From: Alphaproteobacteria bacterium UBA1254
GTDB taxonomy: Bacteria; Pseudomonadota; Alphaproteobacteria; RF32; CAG-239
DNA length: 11,701 bases
Direction: 5' to 3'
NCBI GenBank assembly: GCA_002308495.1
Contig: DBVW01000017.1
Coordinates: forward strand, 1-11,701
The notes beneath the pieces are model-generated. The model was not told the origin of the DNA and ran no database searches. It saw only the letters and a list, made by a program, of their open reading frames with translations. A program made the translations under genes and the position numbers. Shown piece after piece: positions 1 through 6,803 of this stretch; within the stretch, counting starts at the first letter, position 1; each line of letters opens with the position of its first letter.

Positions 1-81
1 GAAAATAGATGTGTTTAAAACATTGTTCATAACTTTCAATTGTCATTTTTTTTGTTTTTATATTGCTGTATAAATCCAGTT

Positions 82-702
82 ATGGAGAGTTTTATAAAAA
101 CATATAGTGTTTCACGTGAAACATTCGAAAAACTGAATCGTTTTGTTCAGATTTTAACCGAATGGCAAGAAAAAATGAACCTTGTCAGTCGGAGTTCTAT
201 GGCTGAAGTTTGGGTGCGTCATATTTCCGATTCGGCGCAATTATATCAATATGTGAACGCTGATGCAAAATATGTATATGATGTTGGATCCGGTGCCGGT
301 TTTCCGGCAATGGTGTTGGCTATTATGTCGCAAGCGGATAATCGCCAAACAAAATTTAAATTGATTGAAAGTATTGAAAAGAAAACGGTGTATTTAAACG
401 ATGTTAAAGAGAAGCTTGATTTAAAAAATGTTGAAATAATTAATGAGCGTTCCGAAAATTTAAAGTTGCAACCGGCAAATTTTGTCACAGCGCGTGCTGT
501 TGCCGATTTGAATAAATTGTTTTCTTTTTTGTTTCCCTTAACGGATAAAAACACTGTTCTAATTTTACCAAAAGGAAAAACTTTTTTACAAGAAATTAAT
601 CAAGCGAAAAAAAATTGGAATTTTGATTTAAAAGTTGAAAAAAACACTGTTCATGAAGAAGGGGTTGTTTTGCTTGTTTCTTCTTTAAGGAGAAAAAAAT
701 GA
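82..702 (+). CDS. rsmG: 16S rRNA (guanine-527-N7)-methyltransferase RsmG
   Basis: RsmG (GidB) uses S-adenosylmethionine to methylate N7 of G527 in 16S rRNA, in the cytoplasm. The 206-residue product is close to the usual family length. Visible hallmarks are the N-terminal helical part with WQEKMNLVS (about residues 28-36), RHISDS (46-51), the SAM-binding glycine motif DVGSGAGFPA (67-76), and TARAVADLNKL (137-147), which carries the conserved arginine region. The frame can be extended to a TTG at 40, but the added residues are hydrophobic and not family-like, so I chose the ATG at 82; no good SD is visible before it. Its stop overlaps the parA start (ATGA). In alphaproteobacteria the gene commonly lies between mnmG and parAB, as fits here. 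A parS palindrome is embedded in codons 9-14. Confidence 0.95.
   Translation: MESFIKTYSVSRETFEKLNRFVQILTEWQEKMNLVSRSSMAEVWVRHISDSAQLYQYVNADAKYVYDVGSGAGFPAMVLAIMSQADNRQTKFKLIESIEKKTVYLNDVKEKLDLKNVEIINERSENLKLQPANFVTARAVADLNKLFSFLFPLTDKNTVLILPKGKTFLQEINQAKKNWNFDLKVEKNTVHEEGVVLLVSSLRRKK
108..123. promoter_or_regulatory. parS centromere site inside rsmG
   Basis: The 16-mer TGTTTCACGTGAAACA is a perfect palindrome and matches the known chromosomal parS consensus bound by ParB. It lies within the start of rsmG and encodes Val-Ser-Arg-Glu-Thr, about 1.3 kb upstream of parB. ParB-CTP would load here and spread as a clamp, and ParA would pull the site to segregate the origin region. I found no second full parS in the window; TTTCACGTG near 9170 is only a partial match. 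Confidence 0.93.
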
Positions 703-1466
703 AAGTCATTTCGGTAACAAACCGCAAGGGCGGCGTGGGGAAAACAACAACAGCTATGCATATTGCAACAGCTATGGCTGCCATAGGAAAAAAAGTTGCT
801 GTTTTTGATCTTGATCCGCAGGGTAATGCCACAACATCTTTGGGTCTTAATAAAAAAGACATACCTTATTCATCTTATGATGTTTTAACACGCGGTATAA
901 ATATTTCAGACGTGATACAAAAAACTTTTGTGCCGTCATTTTTTATTGTTCCGGCAAAACCCGATTTAGCGGCTGCTGAAATTGAACTCATTAATGCACC
1001 CCACAGAGAGTTTGTGCTTAAAAGCGCTCTAAAAGATCTTAATGAAAAATTTGACTATATTTTGATTGATTGCCCGCCATCGCTTAATTTGTTGACAATA
1101 AACGCGCTTGTTGCATCTGATTCGGTGATTGTGCCGCTTCAATGCGAGTTTTTGGCTTTAGAGGGCTTAACAGATCTTATCAAAAATATTGAACGCGTCA
1201 AAAGAAGTTTGAATCCGAAACTGACCGTGCAGGGTATTGTTTTAACGATGTTTGACAGGCGCAACAATTTGAGTTTTATGGTTGAAAAAGATGTGCGCAG
1301 TTATTTCGGTGATTTGGTTTATCAAACGGTTATTCCGAGAAGCGTTCGCATTTCGGAAGCACCCTCTCACGGCAAACCGATTATGATTTATGATTTTAAG
1401 AGTGTCGGTGCGCAAAGCTATATCAACCTTGCAAAAGAAGTTTTAAAAAGAGAAGGAGAAATCTAA
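699..1466 (+). CDS. parA: Chromosome partitioning ATPase ParA (Soj)
   Basis: ParA is a nucleoid-binding Walker ATPase that forms ATP dimers on DNA and moves ParB-parS complexes. The 255-residue length is typical of the small chromosomal (Soj) type, without the extra N-terminal DNA-binding domain of plasmid ParA proteins. The deviant Walker A RKGGVGKTT is at residues 9-17 with the signature lysine K10, the Walker A' FDLDPQGN at 36-43, and the Walker B ILIDCPP at 121-127. The start is supported by TAAGGAG at 686-692 and by the ATGA overlap with rsmG. parB begins directly after the stop codon, so the two are surely co-transcribed and probably translationally coupled. An Arg at residue 9, where Gln is more usual, is the only small departure I see. 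Confidence 0.97.
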   Translation: MKVISVTNRKGGVGKTTTAMHIATAMAAIGKKVAVFDLDPQGNATTSLGLNKKDIPYSSYDVLTRGINISDVIQKTFVPSFFIVPAKPDLAAAEIELINAPHREFVLKSALKDLNEKFDYILIDCPPSLNLLTINALVASDSVIVPLQCEFLALEGLTDLIKNIERVKRSLNPKLTVQGIVLTMFDRRNNLSFMVEKDVRSYFGDLVYQTVIPRSVRISEAPSHGKPIMIYDFKSVGAQSYINLAKEVLKREGEI

Positions 1467-2336
1467 ATGACAGATAAAAAACACGGTCTCGGCAGAGGTT
1501 TAGATGCATTGTTCGGTGAAGAGCCTCAAGAGCTTGATTTCAACAAGCTTGTCAGCGACGGTTCGGCTTCCGGCGGCATTGAGATGATAGATATTGAAAA
1601 GATTAAGCCCTGCCCTTATCAGCCGCGCAAAAATTTTGATAAAGAAAGCTTAAACGATTTAATTCAATCGGTTAAAGAAAAAGGCATTTTGCAGCCATTG
1701 CTCGTTCGCAAAAAAGACAAACAGTTTGAAATTGTTGCCGGCGAGCGTCGTTATCGCGCAGCCCTGAGCGCCGGATTAAAACAGGTTCCGGTTATTGTAA
1801 AAGACTTAAGCGATGCCGAAGCTTTTGAGGTTTCGCTCATTGAAAACATCATCCGTCAAAACTTAAATCCGATTGAAGAAGCGGCCGGCTTTGAAAAGCT
1901 TGTTAAAGAATATCACTACACACATGATACGCTTTCAAAATCAATCGGCAAATCACGCAGCTATATCACAAACTCTTTAAGACTGCTTAATTTGCCTGAT
2001 TTGGTTAAAAGCCTTATCGGCGAAGGCAAATTAAGTGCCGGTCATGCAAGAACTTTGGTCGGCGTGCAAGATGCCGAAAATTTGGCCCAAAAAATTATTT
2101 CAAAAGATTTGAGCGTTCGCCAAACAGAGGACTTGATTTTTAAATTAAAAGAAGGTAAAAAACCTAAAAAGACAAAATTCAAGCCCGCTGATTTGAAAGA
2201 AATCGAAGATTCGTTAAGCGCGCGATATGCTGTGAAAACAGAGGTTTCTTACAACACCAAAGGCAAGGGAAAAATTGTTTTGAAATATAACAGTTTTGCC
2301 GAGCTTGAAGATTTATTGAACAAACTTGAAAGATAA
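1467..2336 (+). CDS. parB: Chromosome partitioning protein ParB (Spo0J)
   Basis: ParB is a CTP-dependent DNA clamp that loads at parS. The 289 residues show the full domain order: an N-terminal ParA-stimulating tail (KKHGLGRGLDALFGE, 4-18), a CTP-binding ParB/Srx domain with QPRKNF (52-57) and GERRYRA (92-98), the ENIIRQNLNPIEEA segment (126-139), a helix-turn-helix region (about 152-177, ending SRSYITNSLRLLNLP) with GKLSAGHARTL (187-197), a basic linker (about 229-240), and a C-terminal dimerisation domain ending in LEDLLNKLER. All key motifs look intact. The gene starts immediately after the parA stop, with an SD (GGAG) inside the end of parA. The matching parS lies in rsmG at 108-123. Confidence 0.97.
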   Translation: MTDKKHGLGRGLDALFGEEPQELDFNKLVSDGSASGGIEMIDIEKIKPCPYQPRKNFDKESLNDLIQSVKEKGILQPLLVRKKDKQFEIVAGERRYRAALSAGLKQVPVIVKDLSDAEAFEVSLIENIIRQNLNPIEEAAGFEKLVKEYHYTHDTLSKSIGKSRSYITNSLRLLNLPDLVKSLIGEGKLSAGHARTLVGVQDAENLAQKIISKDLSVRQTEDLIFKLKEGKKPKKTKFKPADLKEIEDSLSARYAVKTEVSYNTKGKGKIVLKYNSFAELEDLLNKLER

Positions 2337-2350
2337 AGGACTTAAAAAAA

Positions 2351-2599
2351 ATGGCTATGACAATTTTGGAAAAGATGCTCGCAAACTGCAAAAAAGCAGG
2401 TTATGAGCCGACAGAAAACATCGAAAAAATCGCACGTGCAAAAAACATGATGTTCGGCGACAAAGAATGGAAACGCTGCCCTTGCGACGGACATAACGAC
2501 AACCGTTATTGCATTTCCGAGCTTTGCAAAAGCGACATTGAACGCGACGGTGTTTGCCACTGCAGATGCTACAAGAAAACAGGCACAGACGCAAAATAA
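2351..2599 (+). CDS. Small ferredoxin-thioredoxin-reductase catalytic-chain-like Fe-S protein
   Basis: This 82-residue protein has an N-terminal helical part and a cysteine-rich half: C43-P-C45, C54, C59, C69-H-C71 and C73. The CPC and CHC pairs resemble the catalytic subunit of ferredoxin-thioredoxin reductase, where CPC-CPC-CHC binds a 4Fe-4S cluster next to a redox-active disulfide and reduces thioredoxins. Here the middle CPC is replaced by C-X4-C, so cluster ligation may differ. An SD-like AAAGGA at 2335-2340 overlaps the parB stop and precedes the ATG by 10 bases; an alternative ATG lies two codons downstream. The gene is 14 bp behind parB and probably in the same transcript, although a segregation link is not obvious. 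The family call is by motif only; an unrelated zinc or Fe-S protein is possible. Confidence 0.75.
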   Translation: MAMTILEKMLANCKKAGYEPTENIEKIARAKNMMFGDKEWKRCPCDGHNDNRYCISELCKSDIERDGVCHCRCYKKTGTDAK

Positions 2600-2626
2600 A
2601 AAAAAACACTGTATTTAAAAAGCATC

Positions 2627-2658
2627 AACCCGTGTCTCTTGAGAAAGAAACACGGGTT
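2627..2658 (-). terminator. Hairpin between convergent genes, possible terminator
   Basis: AACCCGTGT (2627-2635) and ACACGGGTT (2650-2658) form a perfect 9-bp stem with a 14-nt loop, between the end of the parB operon and the convergent lipoprotein gene. On the minus strand it is followed after five bases by a TTTTT run, then further on by a longer T run (opposite 2598-2606). On the plus strand there is no adjacent T tract. It may stop minus-strand transcription and possibly act weakly in both directions. Confidence 0.5.
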
Positions 2659-2680
2659 AACGTTTAAAGGGGCTCACCAT

Positions 2681-3073
2681 CTAGACTTCCGGTGTCGGCA
2701 CCTCGCCCGAAGCCATCAAAGTGCGGCAAGGTCTTGCGATACCGTCCTCTCCGACTTTCGGGAATTCGTGTTCGACTTGCCACAGGCGCGCGCCATCCGA
2801 ACGATCGAAGAACGTCAGGATCAGGCTTTCCTCCCAGCCGCTTTCCTCCTTGAAGATCAGCCGAACGTTGTTGCGGCCGCCGGAGATTTGAGCGAGGATG
2901 TTTTCGAAGAAGGCATAGTCTTCTTCGATGCAAGAGACGCTCTCGACAGTCATCTCTTTTGTGATGGTCGGAAGATCGGCCGGCTTGATGCTCAGTTTCT
3001 TGCTGTTGTTGCAAGAAGTCAGCGCAACAATGGCGAGGACGACGATGGTGATGATGTTGGTGTACTTTTTCAT
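2681..3073 (-). CDS. Putative lipoprotein, compositionally atypical
   Basis: This 130-residue protein has a short basic N-terminus, a hydrophobic helix (about residues 7-18) and a lipobox-like LTSC with C21 followed by NNSKK, so it should be exported and lipid-anchored. The mature part has two further cysteines (C48, C116) that could pair. I recognise no domain family. By eye the gene is much richer in G and C than all its neighbours, with wobble positions dominated by C and G (runs of AAC, ATC, GTC, CTC codons). No SD precedes the ATG; instead TATAAT sits only five bases upstream, opposite 3079-3084, with no good -35. Lack of an SD with a TSCNN lipobox is reminiscent of Bacteroidota lipoproteins, which is an inference. 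The gene is probably horizontally acquired and has no operon partner. Confidence 0.75.
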   Translation of the reverse strand: MKKYTNIITIVVLAIVALTSCNNSKKLSIKPADLPTITKEMTVESVSCIEEDYAFFENILAQISGGRNNVRLIFKEESGWEESLILTFFDRSDGARLWQVEHEFPKVGEDGIARPCRTLMASGEVPTPEV

Positions 3074-3106
3074 AATACATTATATTTAAGTGAAACATAT
3101 TTTCGA

Positions 3107-3188
3107 CCTAAAACAAATTATCATGAAAAAGACATAAAGCCCCTTATAGATAATAGACATACATCTTCCATAATAATTTGTTATTAGG
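3107..3188. repeat. Imperfect inverted repeat upstream of the lipoprotein gene
   Basis: CCTAAAACAAATTAT (3107-3121) is mirrored by ATAATTTGTTATTAGG (3173-3188). The inner 10 bases on each side are perfectly complementary and the outer 5 match after a one-base bulge. The arms are 51 bp apart, in AT-rich DNA between the atypical lipoprotein gene and the DUF4402 gene. The loop is too long for a terminator. A recombination or protein-binding site, or the remnant of an insertion, is possible. I see no gene in 3074-3244. Confidence 0.5.
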
Positions 3189-3244
3189 ACTCTATTCTAG
3201 CATGATTTTAGGAAATGTTCAATGAAAATCGGGTGTGGCGCGTT

Positions 3245-4141
3245 CTAGTAGTTGACCATTAAAGTATAACTACCTAAATAAGTACCGGCTGTTTCATTAC
3301 CGGTCATCGTCAATGTTCCGCCAACATTAATATATGTTTTGCCTTTGGCAACATTTGTGATTGAAGAAACGGCCGGCGAAGAAGTTAAAGTCGCCGCAAT
3401 GTTGCTCGTTCCGTTTGAAAGGGTAATGTTTGAATCAAGCGTAACACCGTTGACATTCATCGCGCCTGATGTCGTGTTGTTTAAAGAAAAAATACCTTGC
3501 TGAATCGTGCCACCTGCAATCACTGCCGCCGGTTTTGTTGATGTGCGTGTCCCGTCCGTACCGACCGTTACGGTATAAGCCCCGTCAACCAATATCGTTC
3601 CGAAACTTAAATTTTGCTCCGAGGTTGCAATAATTGAATTTAAGTCATTTACAAGAGTCACTTGGATCGGAATATTGCATCTATAATAAGTACTTCCTTT
3701 TTTTACCTCCGCATCTAAAACACCTGTATAAACCCCTGCCAAACAATTTGCCGGAATAGTAATTGTTCCGCCATAATTAAAATCTCCTTCAGAATTCAAT
3801 CCTGATGGGTAAATCCTATCTGCTCTATAATTAATAGAACAGGAGGAAGACGCACAGTTTACACATGTTAGTGTTGTCTCTTTATTATTAACGGGTTTTG
3901 CTTGTCCGCTTGATTCAGGTAAATAATGAACAATACCACAACTTGGATTTGCTTTTCTTATGCTAGCACCTGTAGAAGAATTGTATGAGCAAGTATTAGC
4001 GTCTAATCGAACTTGACCTTGTGAAGATTGATTAACATACGCTATAATGCCCATATCAACTGCTTGTGTTACAACCAACACTTCCGCCGAAACAATTTTT
4101 GGCAACAAACTCAGAAATATGTAAAGAATAAACTTTTTCAT
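3245..4141 (-). CDS. Secreted protein with two DUF4402-like domains
   Basis: From the ATG at 4141 the product has 298 residues and a clear signal peptide (MKK, hydrophobic core, VSA cleavage site near residue 19). Residues about 172-298 look like DUF4402: LSFGTILVDG, then VTVGTDGTRT, a beta-rich middle, and the C-terminal GGTLTM-GNETAGTYLGSYTLMVNY pattern. Residues about 22-165 repeat this plan (MGIIAYVNQ, GQVRLDANT, GGTITIPANCLAGVYTGVL), so the protein seems to be a tandem duplication. The first copy carries seven cysteines (51, 68, 93, 96, 101, 133, 155) and the second none. A start at 4159 is possible, but the MKK start fits signal peptides better and has AGTAGG just upstream. It follows the ABC exporter gene by 18 bp. 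DUF4402 has no established function; a surface or fibre-like role is a guess. Confidence 0.8.
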   Translation of the reverse strand: MKKFILYIFLSLLPKIVSAEVLVVTQAVDMGIIAYVNQSSQGQVRLDANTCSYNSSTGASIRKANPSCGIVHYLPESSGQAKPVNNKETTLTCVNCASSSCSINYRADRIYPSGLNSEGDFNYGGTITIPANCLAGVYTGVLDAEVKKGSTYYRCNIPIQVTLVNDLNSIIATSEQNLSFGTILVDGAYTVTVGTDGTRTSTKPAAVIAGGTIQQGIFSLNNTTSGAMNVNGVTLDSNITLSNGTSNIAATLTSSPAVSSITNVAKGKTYINVGGTLTMTGNETAGTYLGSYTLMVNY

Positions 4142-4159
4142 AAAACCTACTTTATACAT

Positions 4160-5899
4160 TTAATCTTGCTTTTCAAGACCTATTTGAATTTTATAAAACT
4201 TTGCATATTCACCTGATTTTTCAAGCAAATCGGAATGTTTTCCCGTTTCAACAATTCTACCATTTTTCAAAACAACAAGCTCATCCATTTCATGTAGGGT
4301 TGAAAGACGGTGTGCAATCGCAATCACGGTTTTGTTTTTCATTAATTCGGCAAGTGATTTTTGAATATAGCGCTCGCTTTCACTGTCAAGTGCGGAAGTT
4401 GCCTCATCTAAAACCAAAATCGGTGCATTTTTCAAAATCGCTCGCGCAATCGCCACTCTCTGACGTTCACCACCCGAAAGCATCACGCCGCGTTCACCGA
4501 CTTTACTTTGATAACCTAGTGGTAAGCCCATGATAAAATCGTGAATATATGCTTTTTTAGCCGCTGCAATCACTTGTTTGTCGGTCGCTTTCGGGTTGCC
4601 GTAACGAATGTTTTCCATCAATGTGCGGTTAAAAAGTGTGCTGTCTTGAGGAATCATTGCAATTTGAGAGCGCAAGCTTTCCTGTGTGACTTTTGAAATA
4701 TCCTGCTTGTCAATTAATATTTTGCCGCCTTTGATGTCATAATAGCGCACAAGGAGCTTAATCAGGCTCGATTTACCGCTGCCCGAAGCACCGACCAGAC
4801 CGATTTTTTGATTTGGTTTAATCTTTAAGCTGAAGTTTTTAAACACCTTTCTGCCGTTCGGATAGTCAAAATCAACCTTTTCAAAAACAATGCTGTTTTC
4901 TTTGACTTTGATTTTCGGCGCATTCGGCTCATCTTTTACATAACAGTCAACATCAAGAAGCGATAAACAATCTTTTAAATTGCCGTAAAGCTGAAGAACG
5001 GAACCTGCCATCCAACCCATTGAACGAATAGCATTAATAAAAACCTGAACAAGCGAGGTTACCAAAACAACACCTGCCAAATCAAGCCCGAAATGATACC
5101 ACCACCAAAACACCAAAATAAACGAAACAACGGTCATAATATCAAAAACAGCTTTTGAAACAAAATCGACCAAAACTCTTTTCATCATTGATTTTCTTTC
5201 GGCGTTCGCAGCTTTTCGAACGGCTTTAAAATAGTGATATTTTTCATAAAAGTAATTTGAAAAGCTTTTGACTAAATTCGCATTTGTAACACCATCAACA
5301 AACACACCGTTTGCCGCCGAATAGGCTTTCGAACGCTCTTCGGACAACGGCGCCAATTGTTTTCTGAAATGAATGGTAATAATTAAGAACACTGTATTTA
5401 AAGCCCCTAAAATAAGCGCCAATTTTTTATCGGCAAGAGCAATAAAGAAAAGGCTTGTCGCAATATCCATCAAAGGACGGAAGCAACCGAACAAAATGTT
5501 GCCATACATGTTTTGAATTTGGGTTAAAACATTAGAGACTTTACCTGAAATATTGCCTGACATTTCTTCTTCAAAAAAGCGCATGGCGTGTTTGTGAACT
5601 TTTGTGAACAAATCTTTGGCAGAACGTGCATAAATAAACGGCAAAAATTTAGCCTCTAAAAAGCGCCGCATTGATTCCGAACAGGTTAAAAACAAAACGG
5701 CCGCAATAAAAAGCGTTAAATATTTTGCAAGCACCGCAACAATTTGATTTTTTGAAACAGTGCTTAACGCGCCGATCATATTTGCCATCAAATAACTTTG
5801 ATAACGAGACAAAACGGTCTCAATCGTCAGGATCAAAAAAAGAGCGATGGTAATGTATTTCGCTTCCTTGATATATTTATATAAAAACCGCCAAACCAT
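4160..5899 (-). CDS. ABC exporter, fused membrane and ATPase domains (MsbA-type)
   Basis: The 579 residues form a half-transporter that should work as a homodimer in the inner membrane. Residues 1-310 are the transmembrane domain, with hydrophobic helices around 15-35, 57-73, 140-156, 160-177 and 252-287. The ATP-binding domain follows, with Walker A GASGSGKS (370-377), Q-loop IPQDSTLF (416-423), signature LSGGERQR (474-481), Walker B ILVLDEATSALD (494-505) and the H-loop histidine (H530). All catalytic motifs are intact. The start is fixed by a strong GGAGG six bases before the ATG, and a near-consensus promoter lies just upstream. The substrate cannot be read from sequence: lipid A, peptide or drug are all possible. 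The co-transcribed DUF4402 protein carries its own signal peptide and so is unlikely to be the cargo. Confidence 0.93.
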   Translation of the reverse strand: MVWRFLYKYIKEAKYITIALFLILTIETVLSRYQSYLMANMIGALSTVSKNQIVAVLAKYLTLFIAAVLFLTCSESMRRFLEAKFLPFIYARSAKDLFTKVHKHAMRFFEEEMSGNISGKVSNVLTQIQNMYGNILFGCFRPLMDIATSLFFIALADKKLALILGALNTVFLIITIHFRKQLAPLSEERSKAYSAANGVFVDGVTNANLVKSFSNYFYEKYHYFKAVRKAANAERKSMMKRVLVDFVSKAVFDIMTVVSFILVFWWWYHFGLDLAGVVLVTSLVQVFINAIRSMGWMAGSVLQLYGNLKDCLSLLDVDCYVKDEPNAPKIKVKENSIVFEKVDFDYPNGRKVFKNFSLKIKPNQKIGLVGASGSGKSSLIKLLVRYYDIKGGKILIDKQDISKVTQESLRSQIAMIPQDSTLFNRTLMENIRYGNPKATDKQVIAAAKKAYIHDFIMGLPLGYQSKVGERGVMLSGGERQRVAIARAILKNAPILVLDEATSALDSESERYIQKSLAELMKNKTVIAIAHRLSTLHEMDELVVLKNGRIVETGKHSDLLEKSGEYAKFYKIQIGLEKQD

Positions 5900-5922
5900 A
5901 AATAGCCTCCTTGTTAAAGGCG

Positions 5923-5951
5923 ATTATGATTAAAACGCAAATTATTGTCAA
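5923..5951 (-). promoter_or_regulatory. Sigma-70 promoter of the ABC exporter operon
   Basis: On the minus strand TTGACA (5951-5946) is followed after exactly 17 bases by CATAAT (5928-5923). This gives a perfect -35 and a five-of-six -10 hexamer. Transcription would start near 5916, leaving a short leader with the GGAGG SD at 5910-5905. The palindromic repeat block begins about 10 bp upstream of the -35. Confidence 0.85.
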
Positions 5952-5960
5952 TAGAAAACC

Positions 5961-6202
5961 GCTTTAGATGCCTTAAACAAAAACTTGAGAGAACAGGGCA
6001 GATAAGTTCAAAATAAAGGCAAAAGTACCGGAGCCTACAAAACAGTAGGTGAGGACACTTTTGCCCTGAAATTTTGGGCTTAGATGCTATAAAAAAACTT
6101 GAGAGAACAGGGCTGATAAAGTGGATTTCAAAGCGAGCAAAATTTTAGTGTAGATAAACCTACATGAATTTTGCGAGACTGAAGAAAGCTGCTTTAGATG
6201 CC
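5961..6202. repeat. Tandem repeat block of about 115-bp units
   Basis: This block fills most of the 318-bp gap between 5899 and 6218. GCTTTAGATGCC occurs at 5961-5972 and 6191-6202, with the variant GCTTAGATGC at 6078-6087. AACTTGAGAGAACAGGGC, followed by a variable base and GATAA, occurs at 5982-5999 and 6096-6113, 114 bp apart. The unit edges are thus conserved, while the middles differ in sequence but each folds into a hairpin (listed separately). No gene is visible. Confidence 0.85.
6009..6076. repeat. Palindromic element A
   Basis: This is the variable middle of the first tandem unit. CAAAAT (6009-6014) pairs with ATTTTG (6071-6076), GGCAAAAGT (6018-6026) with ACTTTTGCC (6057-6065), and the apical CCTAC (6034-6038) with GTAGG (6045-6049) around the loop AAAACA. 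GGAG precedes and TGA follows the apical hairpin, as in the element at 7929-8016. No T tract follows, so it is not an ordinary terminator. Confidence 0.7.
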
Positions 6203-6219
6203 CTGTTATATCAAGTTTT
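6094..6219. repeat. Palindromic element B, 126 bp
   Basis: The outer arms 6094-6113 and 6200-6219 are complementary at 18 of 20 positions. An inner stem pairs GCAAAATT (6137-6144) with AATTTTGC (6167-6174), and the apical hairpin is TGTAG (6149-6153), loop ATAAAC, CTACA (6160-6164). The segment 6147-6167 is identical to 7963-7983 at 20 of 21 bases. The 3' arm reaches into the stop codon of the minus-strand gene ending at 6218, so that transcript would end in this structure. Confidence 0.8.
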
Positions 6220-6763
6220 ACTTGTTAAGTTTGAAAACCAAATCAAGCGCCGGCACCGAACGTCCGCGAACGGTAAAGCCGTTGATGCTCATACGCATAT
6301 TGTCAACTTTTTCACATGTTAATGGTGCTAAAAATTGCAATGTGCCGATATGAACAACATCATCAATTTTAAAAGTCGAATTGTTTTTAATCAGATTTGA
6401 ACCGTAAATCCGTTTTTCTTCACGAAAACCGTTGCCAGAAAACAAAACGCGTGCGCGCTCAACCATCTTGGCCCAAGAAGAGTCGCCTTTTTGCGCTTTT
6501 TTATAAATATCTATTTCAAATTTAATGTCTTTAATGCGTTTGTTTGAAAGACATTGCGGCGAATTGGGCATAAAATTGTCAACATAAAAAGTCAGCTCAA
6601 GCTGAAAATTTTCGTTAAACGCCTTAATCACACTGCCGTTTTGCTGAATCTCCCAATTAAAAGGCGATTTGTTTTCAACCTCAAAATCATGAACGCGCTC
6701 AGATAAACTTTCAAACCCGCAAAGGCAAAAAAATGCCGCACATAAAATCAAAAACTTTTTCAT
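6218..6763 (-). CDS. Exported protein of unknown function
   Basis: The 181-residue product begins MKKFLILC with a hydrophobic stretch up to about residue 17, consistent with a Sec signal peptide. The cysteines there (8, 13, 15) do not form a proper lipobox. The mature part is mixed alpha/beta by appearance, with many Lys, Asn and Phe residues and just two cysteines (C71, C150) that could form a disulfide in the periplasm. I recognise no domain. AAAGGAGC before the ATG is a strong SD. It lies 40 bp behind the periplasmic CPHC thioredoxin-fold gene and is probably co-transcribed with it; that protein could act on this disulfide, which is inference. The stop codon overlaps palindromic element B. 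Confidence 0.8.
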   Translation of the reverse strand: MKKFLILCAAFFCLCGFESLSERVHDFEVENKSPFNWEIQQNGSVIKAFNENFQLELTFYVDNFMPNSPQCLSNKRIKDIKFEIDIYKKAQKGDSSWAKMVERARVLFSGNGFREEKRIYGSNLIKNNSTFKIDDVVHIGTLQFLAPLTCEKVDNMRMSINGFTVRGRSVPALDLVFKLNK

Positions 6764-6803
6764 CCGTTGCTCCTTTCGTGAAAATGAACGGTGTATTTAA
6801 AGG

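Noticed and set aside
1..73. C-terminal tail of an upstream mnmG gene.
   Set aside because: Two frames give a plausible short tail (stops at 16-18 or 71-73), and there is too little sequence to recognise the protein.
2639..3187. Long plus-strand open frame (182 codons) opposite the lipoprotein gene.
   Set aside because: It is an antisense shadow caused by the GC-rich wobble positions; the product has no family features, whereas the minus-strand product has a signal peptide and lipobox.
2605..5402. Identical 15-mer AACACTGTATTTAAA at 2605-2619 and 5388-5402, with a weaker variant near 6790.
   Set aside because: One copy is inside the conserved exporter gene, and a rough chance estimate for a 15-mer pair in AT-rich DNA of this length is not small. 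No structure is shared.
5961..6219. CRISPR array.
   Set aside because: Only two or three units of about 115 bp; the repeats are not 24-40 bp with regular spacers and no cas genes are present.
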